The translations under genes were made by a program, and so were the position numbers. The notes under the pieces were generated by a model, which was given only the letters and a program-made list of their open reading frames with translations, was not told the DNA's origin and did no database searches. From NCBI GenBank assembly GCA_009923475.1, contig RFTM01000088.1, forward strand, positions 1 through 7,062: DNA of 7,062 nucleotides, in the 5' to 3' direction. Below, in pieces: positions 1 through 5,091 of this stretch (position 1 is the stretch's first letter; each line of letters begins with the position of its first letter). The stretch comes from Gammaproteobacteria bacterium (GTDB lineage Bacteria > Pseudomonadota > Gammaproteobacteria > Steroidobacterales > Steroidobacteraceae).

Positions 1-102
1 CGCGAGACCGTCACGCTGCCGCTGTTCCCTTCCATGACTGAAGCCGATGTCGACCGCGTCATCGAAGCGGTGCACGACATCGTGGCGGAAGCCGCCGCAT
101 GA
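1..102 (+). CDS. arnB: DegT/DnrJ/EryC1-type PLP aminotransferase, C-terminal end only (probably ArnB)
   Basis: Only the last 33 codons are in the window; the 5' part lies upstream. The visible peptide contains LPLFPSMTEADVDRVIEAV, the characteristic C-terminal signature of the DegT/DnrJ/EryC1 sugar aminotransferases. ArnB (UDP-4-amino-4-deoxy-L-arabinose aminotransferase) ends in very similar residues. ArnB transfers an amino group from glutamate to UDP-4-keto-pentose in the cytoplasm. The stop codon overlaps the start of the ArnC gene as ATGA (99-102), so the two are translationally coupled, and the following genes are ArnC, ArnA-type formyltransferase and ArnD. The family call is secure. 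The specific ArnB assignment rests on the neighbours, because the PLP lysine and most of the protein cannot be seen. Another nucleotide-sugar aminotransferase of the same family is the alternative. Confidence 0.85.
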   Translation, partial: RETVTLPLFPSMTEADVDRVIEAVHDIVAEAAA

Positions 103-1064
103 GCGATCCGCGGCTGTCGGTCGTCATCCCGGTCTTCAACGAGCAGCTCGTGCTGCCGATGCTCGCCGCACGGCTGTTCCCGGCGCTCGATGCGCTCGGC
201 CGCACCTACGAGGTGCTCTTCGTCGATGACGGCAGCAGCGACGGCTCCGCCGAGCTCCTGCGGCGCATCCAGCGCGACCGCCCCGACGTGGTGCGCGTGC
301 TGCTGCTGCGCTTCAACGTCGGCCAGCACCTCGCGATCCTCGCCGCTTTCGAGCGCGCGCGCGGGCAGCAGGTCGTCACGCTCGATGCCGACCTGCAGAA
401 CCCGCCCGAGGAGATCGCGCGCGTGGTCGCCGAGCTCGACGCCGGCCACGACTACGTCGGCACCGTGCGGCAGCTGCGCCAGGATGTCTGGTGGCGCCGC
501 GCCGCCTCGGCGCTCATCAACGGCATCCGCGACCGCATCACCCCGATCCGCATCACCGACCAGGGCTGCATGCTGCGCGGCTATGGCCGCAATGTCGTCG
601 ACGCGGTCAACGCCTGCGACGAGTCGAGCACCTTCGTGCCGGCGCTCGCCTACGGCTTCGCGACCCGCCGCACGGAGATCCCGGTGGCGCACGAGGAGCG
701 CGCCGCAGGCACCACGAAGTATTCGCTCTACCGCCTGGTGCGCCTCAACTTCGACCTGATGACCGGCTTCTCCTTGGTGCCGCTGCAGATGGTCTCGCTG
801 ATCGGGCTGCTGGTGTCGGTCGCCTCGCTCGTCCTCGTCGTGGTGCTGGCGCTGCGCCGCCTGTTCATCGGGCCCGAGGTGCAAGGACTCTTCACGCTGT
901 TCGGCATCATCACCTTCCTGATGGGCGTGATGCTGTTCGCGCTCGGCATCGTCGGCGAGTACATCGGGCGCATCTACCAGCAGGTGCGCCGCCGGCCGCG
1001 CTACATGGTGGTCGAGTCCACGGTCGACGCGGGCAGTCAGGGCGCGGGGGCGCCCCCGCCGTGA
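99..1064 (+). CDS. arnC: Undecaprenyl-phosphate 4-deoxy-4-formamido-L-arabinose transferase (ArnC), GT2 family
   Basis: This 321-residue membrane glycosyltransferase should move 4-deoxy-4-formamido-L-arabinose from UDP to undecaprenyl phosphate on the cytoplasmic face of the inner membrane. The GT2 domain starts at residue 6 (LSVVIPVFNE). FVDDGSSDGS (41-50) holds the nucleotide-binding aspartates, and LDADLQNPPEE (95-105) supplies the D-x-D motif (D96, D98). GTVRQLRQD (121-129) and the QGCMLRGY segment (155-162) match ArnC closely as I remember it. Two C-terminal transmembrane segments lie at about 229-251 and 263-287, followed by GEYIGRIYQQVRRRPRY, typical of polyprenyl-phosphate glycosyltransferases. 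The length is near the roughly 320 residues of the family. The ATG overlaps the upstream stop; a modest GGCGGAAG site is at 84-91. The last residues form an Ala/Gly/Pro-rich tail (GAGAPPP) encoded by a strong palindrome. A related GtrB- or DPM1-like transferase is the less likely alternative. Confidence 0.93.
   Translation: MSDPRLSVVIPVFNEQLVLPMLAARLFPALDALGRTYEVLFVDDGSSDGSAELLRRIQRDRPDVVRVLLLRFNVGQHLAILAAFERARGQQVVTLDADLQNPPEEIARVVAELDAGHDYVGTVRQLRQDVWWRRAASALINGIRDRITPIRITDQGCMLRGYGRNVVDAVNACDESSTFVPALAYGFATRRTEIPVAHEERAAGTTKYSLYRLVRLNFDLMTGFSLVPLQMVSLIGLLVSVASLVLVVVLALRRLFIGPEVQGLFTLFGIITFLMGVMLFALGIVGEYIGRIYQQVRRRPRYMVVESTVDAGSQGAGAPPP
1044..1059 (+). promoter_or_regulatory. Perfect GC palindrome just before the formyltransferase GTG start
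   Basis: The 16 bases GCGGGGGCGCCCCCGC form a perfect palindrome ending one base before the GTG at 1061. As RNA it can fold into a six-base-pair all-GC stem with a GCGC loop, and the G-run that would serve as ribosome binding site lies in its 5' arm. The region still codes for the last residues of ArnC, so a ribosome reaching the ArnC stop at 1062-1064 would melt the hairpin. A role in translational coupling is inferred. There is no T-run after it, so it is not a normal intrinsic terminator. Confidence 0.4.
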
Positions 1065-2011
1065 CAGGCGGCCGCTGCGTCGTCTTCGGCTACTCCGAGG
1101 TCGGCGTGCGCTGCCTCAAGGCGCTGCATTCCCTGGGCGCTGAGCTCGCGCTGGTGGTCACGCACGAGGACGACCCGGCCGAGCACCGTTGGTACGGCAG
1201 CGTCGCCGACACGGCGCGGGACCTCGGCGTCCCGGTGACGATGCCCGCATCGGCCGCCGATCCCGCGCTGCGCAGCTCGATCGAGCGCATCGCGCCCGAC
1301 TTCATCTTCTCGTTCTACTACCGGCACATGATCGCGCCCGAGCTGCTCGCGCTCGCCGGTCGCGGCGCGCTCAACATGCACGGCTCGCTGCTGCCGAAGT
1401 TCCGCGGTCGCGCGCCCGTCAACTGGGCGGTGGCCAAGGGCGCGACCGAGACCGGCGCCACGCTGCACCATATGGTCGGCAAGCCCGACGCCGGCGACAT
1501 CGTCGGGCAGCTCGCGGTGCCGATCCTGGGCGATGACACCGCGCAGGAGGTCTTCGGCAAGGTACTGGTCGCCGCAGAGGTGGTGCTGTGGCGCGCGTGG
1601 CCGGCGCTGCTGCGGGGCGATGCGCCGCGGCTGCCGCAGGACCTCTCGCAAGGCAGCTATTTCGGGCGCCGCAGGCCGGAGGACGGCCGCATCGACTGGC
1701 GCGCGTCCGCCCGCGAGGTCCACGACCTTGTCCGCGCCGTCGCGCCGCCCTACCCCGGCGCCTTCACCGACCTGCCCGAGGGCAGGCTCTTCATCCACCG
1801 CACGCGCCGCCTCGGCCGCACCGGCGCGACCGCGGACGACCGCCACGCCCGCGCCCGCATCGTGCTGCGCGAGGATCGCGCCCTCATCGAATGCGCCGAC
1901 GGCGAGCACCTCGCGCTGCTCGACGGCAAGATGGGCGACCTGTCAGCCCTTGAATGGCTGCGTCGTCGCGGCTCGTCGCCCCTCGTGCTGCCCGACGGCC
2001 CGACCGCCTGA
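1061..2011 (+). CDS. Stand-alone UDP-L-Ara4N formyltransferase (ArnA N-terminal half)
   Basis: This 316-residue cytoplasmic enzyme should transfer a formyl group from 10-formyltetrahydrofolate to UDP-4-amino-4-deoxy-L-arabinose. It follows the N-terminal domain of ArnA across its length: VVFGYSEVG (7-15), FIFSFYYRHMI (81-91), NMHGSLLPKFRGRAPVNW (105-122) and the DAG motif at 143-145. The expected catalytic residues are N105, H107 and D143, matching N102, H104 and D140 of E. coli ArnA with a constant offset of three. SYFGRRRPEDGRIDW (about 217-231) and the AVAPPYPGAF segment mark the OB-fold C-terminal subdomain. The protein ends where the E. coli formyltransferase domain ends, and no UDP-glucuronate decarboxylase domain follows, so that activity must come from another gene. 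The GTG start is chosen because alignment to ArnA begins a few residues in and because it overlaps the ArnC stop as GTGA. Open frame upstream is only a shadow within arnC. Confidence 0.9.
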   Translation: MTGGRCVVFGYSEVGVRCLKALHSLGAELALVVTHEDDPAEHRWYGSVADTARDLGVPVTMPASAADPALRSSIERIAPDFIFSFYYRHMIAPELLALAGRGALNMHGSLLPKFRGRAPVNWAVAKGATETGATLHHMVGKPDAGDIVGQLAVPILGDDTAQEVFGKVLVAAEVVLWRAWPALLRGDAPRLPQDLSQGSYFGRRRPEDGRIDWRASAREVHDLVRAVAPPYPGAFTDLPEGRLFIHRTRRLGRTGATADDRHARARIVLREDRALIECADGEHLALLDGKMGDLSALEWLRRRGSSPLVLPDGPTA

Positions 2012-2021
2012 GCCCGCGCCC

Positions 2022-2939
2022 GTGGCCCGCATCGCGCTGAAGGTCGACGTCGACACCTGGCTCGGCACCCGCGACGGGGTGCCGGCGCTGTGGAAAGTGC
2101 TCGGAGAGGAGCGCGCCGACGCCACTTTCCTGTTCTCGCTCGGACCGGACCACACGGGCCGCGCGATCCGCCGCGTGTTCCGCCGCGGGTTCCTCTCCAA
2201 GGTGCGGCGCACGTCGGTGGTCTCGAACTACGGCCTGCGCACGCTGCTCTACGGCACGCTGCTGCCGGGCCCGCGCATCGCGGCGCGTTGCCGCGATGTG
2301 CTGCAAGAGACGGCGCGCCGCGGCTTCGAGGTCGGCGTGCACGCCTACGACCATGTCGAGTGGCAGGACCGCGTGGCCTGCGCCGACGAAGCCTGGACGC
2401 GTCGCCAGTTCCGCCTCGCCTGCGAGATCTTCGACGACGTGTTCGGCACGGCGCCGCGCGTCCACGGCGCGGCAGGCTGGCAAGCCAACCCGCACCTGCT
2501 GCGGCTCGAGCGCGAGTACGGATTCACCCATGCCTCGGACACGCGGGGCGACAGGCCTTTCAGGCCGGCGCTCGGCGCGTCGCGCGCGGGCGAGCTCGGC
2601 GTCCCCCAATGGCCGACCACGCTGCCGACGCTCGATGAGCTGATCGGGCACGAGCGGCTCGGTGCCGAGGACCCGGTGGACTTCCTGTTGGCGCTCACGG
2701 CTGCGACGCCGCAGACCGACCACGTGTTCACGCTGCATTCCGAGCTCGAGGGCGGCGCGTACAGCGGCCATTTCGCGCGGCTGTTGCGCGGTTGGCGCGC
2801 CCAGGGCCGCGAGTTCGTCACGCTCGCAGGCCTTGCCGCCGCCACCGACATCGATTCCCTCCCCGTCGCCCGCCTCACCGAGGGCGAGGTCCCGGGGCGT
2901 TCCGGCTCGCTCGCCACCGCCGAGGTGATCGCCGCATGA
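2022..2939 (+). CDS. arnD: 4-deoxy-4-formamido-L-arabinose-phosphoundecaprenol deformylase (ArnD), NodB-type
   Basis: This 305-residue polysaccharide-deacetylase-like enzyme should remove the formyl group from undecaprenyl-phosphate-linked formamido-arabinose, making ArnC transfer irreversible and giving the ArnT donor. The protein starts ARIALKVDVDTWLGTRDGVP, close to E. coli ArnD. The NodB motif 1 aspartates are D9 and D11 (DVD), and motif 2 is HAYDH (107-111), giving metal ligands H107 and H111. Further ArnD hallmarks are FSLGPDHTGR (38-47), AAGWQA (150-155), SDTRGDRPFRP (172-182), TTLPTLDE (199-206) and HSELEGGAY (239-247). The length matches the family's roughly 300 residues. The GTG start is supported by this N-terminal match. 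It lies 10 bases after the formyltransferase stop with no recognisable Shine-Dalgarno site, so translation probably depends on reinitiation. Membrane association is expected from the substrate; no clear transmembrane helix is visible. Confidence 0.93.
   Translation: MARIALKVDVDTWLGTRDGVPALWKVLGEERADATFLFSLGPDHTGRAIRRVFRRGFLSKVRRTSVVSNYGLRTLLYGTLLPGPRIAARCRDVLQETARRGFEVGVHAYDHVEWQDRVACADEAWTRRQFRLACEIFDDVFGTAPRVHGAAGWQANPHLLRLEREYGFTHASDTRGDRPFRPALGASRAGELGVPQWPTTLPTLDELIGHERLGAEDPVDFLLALTAATPQTDHVFTLHSELEGGAYSGHFARLLRGWRAQGREFVTLAGLAAATDIDSLPVARLTEGEVPGRSGSLATAEVIAA
2922..2930 (+). promoter_or_regulatory. Very strong Shine-Dalgarno site for the amidohydrolase, inside arnD
   Basis: The nine bases GAGGTGATC are fully complementary to the conserved end of bacterial 16S rRNA (GATCACCTC), and lie five bases before the ATG at 2936. 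They also encode E-V-I near the ArnD C-terminus. This site decides the start of the amidohydrolase and suggests it is translated efficiently, not only by leftover coupling. Confidence 0.7.
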
Positions 2940-4267
2940 ACCGCAAAGCGCTGCTGATCGCGACGACGCTCGCCCTTGCGACGCCTTGGGCACAGGCCGC
3001 CGATGTGCTCGTGGTCGACTGCGGGAAGTTCATCGACGGCCTCACCGACACGGTGCGCGAGCGGCAACGGCTGCGCATCGAGGACGGCCGCATCGTCGCC
3101 ATCGAGGCGCTCACGGAGACCGGCTCTGCAGGCGCCGCCGCCCAGGCCCTGCCGCCAAGCACGCGCCATCTCGACCTGCTCGGCCTGACCTGCCTGCCGG
3201 GCCTGCTCGACCTGCACACGCACCTCACCGACCTGCCAGAGAACACCGCTGACTTCCGCATCTATCCGCGGCGCAGCCCCGAGGAGCACATGGCTTTCGC
3301 GCACCGCAACGCGGCGGCGACGCTCACGGCCGGGTTCACCACGGTGCGCGATGTCGGCGGCTACGTCGGGGGCCTCGACCGCGAGCTGCGCGACGAGATC
3401 GATGCGGGCCGCATCCCGGGGCCGCGGATGCAGGTCGCGATCGCCTACCTCACCATCCCGGGCGGCGGCGGCGACATGCTGCTGCCCGGCTTCCCGCGCG
3501 CCGAGGCGCGCACGCCGCTCGCCCGGCTGCGGATGGGCGTGGCGCGCGGTCCCGAGGAGTTCGCCGCCAAGGCGCGAGCGCTGCTCGATGCCGGCGCTGA
3601 TGTCCTCAAGATCATCGCCTCAGGCGCCGTGCTCTCGCCGGGCGGCGTGCCCGGTTCGCCCGAGATGACGCCGGAGGAGATCGCGGCGGTCGCGCGCGAG
3701 GCGCATGCGCGCGGCAAGCGGCTGGCGGCGCATGCGCACGGCGCCCGCTCGGTCAAGGAGGCGATCCTCGCCGGAGCGGACACCATCGAGCATGCCTCGA
3801 TCATCGACGAGGAAGGCCTGCAGCTCGCGCGCACGCATGACGTCGCGCTCGTGATGGATGTCTACAACGGCGACTACATCGATACAGAGGGGCGACGTCA
3901 GGGTTGGCCCGCCGAGTTCCTGCAGAAGAACATCGACACCACCGAGGTGCAGCGGCAGGCGTTCACGCGCGGCGTGCAGCTCGGCGTGCCCATCGCCTTC
4001 GGCACCGATGCCGGCGTGTTCCCGCACGGCCTGAACGCGCGCCAGTTCCGCATCATGGTCGAGCGCGGCATGACGCCGATGCAGGCCATCCGCGCCGCCA
4101 CCAGCGTCGCCGCCCGCCACATCGGTTGGGACGACAAGGTCGGCGCCCTCGCACCGGGCCGGTTCGGCGACCTGATCGCCGTCCGCGGCGACCCGCTCGC
4201 CGACATCACGCTGCTCGAGAAGGTCGAGGTGGTGGTCAAGGGCGGCGCCGTGGTCAAATCACCCTGA
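2936..4267 (+). CDS. Secreted metal-dependent amidohydrolase (Xaa-Pro dipeptidase / imidazolonepropionase-like, COG1228 type)
   Basis: This 443-residue protein carries a Sec signal peptide (residues 1-21, cleavage likely after AQA), so it should act in the periplasm. The mature part is an amidohydrolase TIM barrel with its flanking beta-sandwich. Metal site residues are H94 and H96 (DLHTH), K225 (DVLKIIASGA, the likely carboxylated lysine), H266/H268 (AAHAHG), H286 (TIEHAS) and D358 (FGTDAG). The segment LSPGGVPGSPEMTPEEI and the distal DVYNGDYID resemble the group containing the bacterial Xaa-Arg/Lys prolidases (Sgx9260/Cc2672 type), known from memory. Cleavage of a dipeptide or acyl-amino-acid bond is therefore likely, but the substrate cannot be read from sequence. 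The ATG overlaps the arnD stop as ATGA, so the gene belongs to the arn transcript although it is not a known arn gene. The C-terminus (PGRFGDLIAVRGDPLADI) is complete and typical. Confidence 0.9.
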   Translation: MNRKALLIATTLALATPWAQAADVLVVDCGKFIDGLTDTVRERQRLRIEDGRIVAIEALTETGSAGAAAQALPPSTRHLDLLGLTCLPGLLDLHTHLTDLPENTADFRIYPRRSPEEHMAFAHRNAAATLTAGFTTVRDVGGYVGGLDRELRDEIDAGRIPGPRMQVAIAYLTIPGGGGDMLLPGFPRAEARTPLARLRMGVARGPEEFAAKARALLDAGADVLKIIASGAVLSPGGVPGSPEMTPEEIAAVAREAHARGKRLAAHAHGARSVKEAILAGADTIEHASIIDEEGLQLARTHDVALVMDVYNGDYIDTEGRRQGWPAEFLQKNIDTTEVQRQAFTRGVQLGVPIAFGTDAGVFPHGLNARQFRIMVERGMTPMQAIRAATSVAARHIGWDDKVGALAPGRFGDLIAVRGDPLADITLLEKVEVVVKGGAVVKSP

Positions 4268-4296
4268 CCCGTCGCAAGACCCCTCGCCGACCACCC

Positions 4297-4302
4297 AGGA
4301 GG
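4297..4302 (+). promoter_or_regulatory. Shine-Dalgarno site for the SIMPL-domain gene
   Basis: AGGAGG stands six bases before the ATG at 4309 and fixes that start. It lies in the 41-base gap (4268-4308) after the amidohydrolase. I see no terminator hairpin or clear promoter in that gap, so the SIMPL gene probably shares the upstream transcript. Confidence 0.75.
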
Positions 4303-4308
4303 CCCGAC

Positions 4309-5037
4309 ATGCGCCCCGCAAACACCCTGTCCGCGCTCGCCATGACCCTGCTCGCCTCCGCCGCGCTCGCGCCGTCCGCGCGCGCCGACGAGGGACTGCA
4401 GCTGCCGCCCACCGGGCACACGGTGCTCAACTTCACCGCCACCGAACGCATCTCGCTGCCGCAGGACCTGCTCACCGCCTCGCTGCGCATCGAGGCTCGC
4501 AGCTCGGACCCTCGCAAGGTGCAGGCCGAGATCAACACCGCCATGGAGAAGGCGCTCGTCGTCGCAAAGAAAGTGGCGGGCGTCAAGGTGACGACCGGCG
4601 GCTACCAGGTCTACGAACAGCGGCTCGAGCGCAACCTGCGGATGTGGCAAGGCCAGCAGACCCTGCAGCTCGAGTCCAAGAACGCCGCGGCCGTGCTCGA
4701 GCTCGCCGGGCAGCTGCAGGGCAGCGGCTTCGCGATGAGCGGCCTCGGGTATTCCTTGTCGCCCGAGAGGGCCGAGAGCGTGCGCGACGAGCTGATGGTC
4801 AAGGCGCTGGGATCGCTCAAGGCCAAGGCCGCGCTGGTCGCGCGCACGCTCGGCAAGTCGGGCTACGACCTCGTCGACGTGAACCTGGGCGGCGACATGC
4901 CCGTGGTGCCGATGTACCGCGCGATGCGCGCGGAGATGGCGATGGCCGACGGCGCCGTCGCGCCGCTACCGTCGGCAGAGCCGGGCGAGACCGAGGTCGC
5001 GGTCACGGTCGCGGCGCGGGCGCTGCTCAAGCCCTGA
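4309..5037 (+). CDS. Exported SIMPL-domain protein (DUF541, YggE/BP26-like)
   Basis: The 242-residue product begins with a Sec signal peptide (about residues 1-26, likely cut after ARA), followed by DEGLQLPPTGHTVLNFTATE. A SIMPL domain fills the rest: the beta-alpha pattern TASLRIEARSSDPRKVQAEINTAMEKAL at about 57-83, VTTGGYQVYEQ (94-104), FAMSGLGYSLSPE (141-153), and a C-terminal VAVTVAARALLKP strand. The domain's size and order are those of periplasmic YggE-like and Brucella BP26-like proteins. These form channel-like oligomers or take part in stress responses in other bacteria, but their biochemical function is largely unknown. The start is supported by AGGAGG six bases upstream. It is on the same strand 41 bases after the amidohydrolase and may be the last gene of the arn-linked transcript. 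An insert rich in Ala/Met (about 202-225) before the last strand is not something I recognise. Confidence 0.85.
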   Translation: MRPANTLSALAMTLLASAALAPSARADEGLQLPPTGHTVLNFTATERISLPQDLLTASLRIEARSSDPRKVQAEINTAMEKALVVAKKVAGVKVTTGGYQVYEQRLERNLRMWQGQQTLQLESKNAAAVLELAGQLQGSGFAMSGLGYSLSPERAESVRDELMVKALGSLKAKAALVARTLGKSGYDLVDVNLGGDMPVVPMYRAMRAEMAMADGAVAPLPSAEPGETEVAVTVAARALLKP

Positions 5038-5091
5038 CCAGCGGCATCCGGTGTAACACAACGACCCTTCGCACCCGTCTAAACTCGGCGG
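5038..5091 (+). promoter_or_regulatory. Intergenic gap with possible leaderless promoter for the NAD-salvage genes
   Basis: This 54-base gap is less GC-rich than its surroundings. TAAACT at 5080-5085 fits a -10 box in four of six positions and would place transcription start at about 5092, the G of the GTG start codon, which would make the mRNA leaderless. No good -35 hexamer is seen at the right distance. GTGTAACAC at 5051-5059 is a short inverted repeat (GTGT/ACAC) that could be an operator half, but it is too short to assign. No terminator hairpin for the upstream gene is visible. Confidence 0.3.

Noticed and set aside
491..1060. Upstream extension of the formyltransferase frame into arnC
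   Set aside because: The extension is Arg/His/Pro-rich shadow sequence; the ArnA-like protein begins at the GTG at 1061.
1037..1909. Long open frame on the - strand opposite the formyltransferase
   Set aside because: It is rich in Ala/Arg/Gly/Asp with no domain and lies entirely opposite a well-supported enzyme; long antisense frames are expected at this GC content.
1884..2993. 369-codon open frame on the - strand opposite arnD
   Set aside because: Low-complexity Arg/Ala/Glu-rich translation, no start signal, spans three real genes; a GC shadow.
3701..3737. GCGCATGCGC palindrome occurring twice, 27 bases apart
   Set aside because: Both copies encode Ala-His residues of the amidohydrolase, one of them the conserved HAHG metal motif; GC-biased codons explain them.
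5038..5091. Possible intrinsic terminator after the SIMPL-domain gene
   Set aside because: No GC stem followed by a T-run can be formed in this gap.
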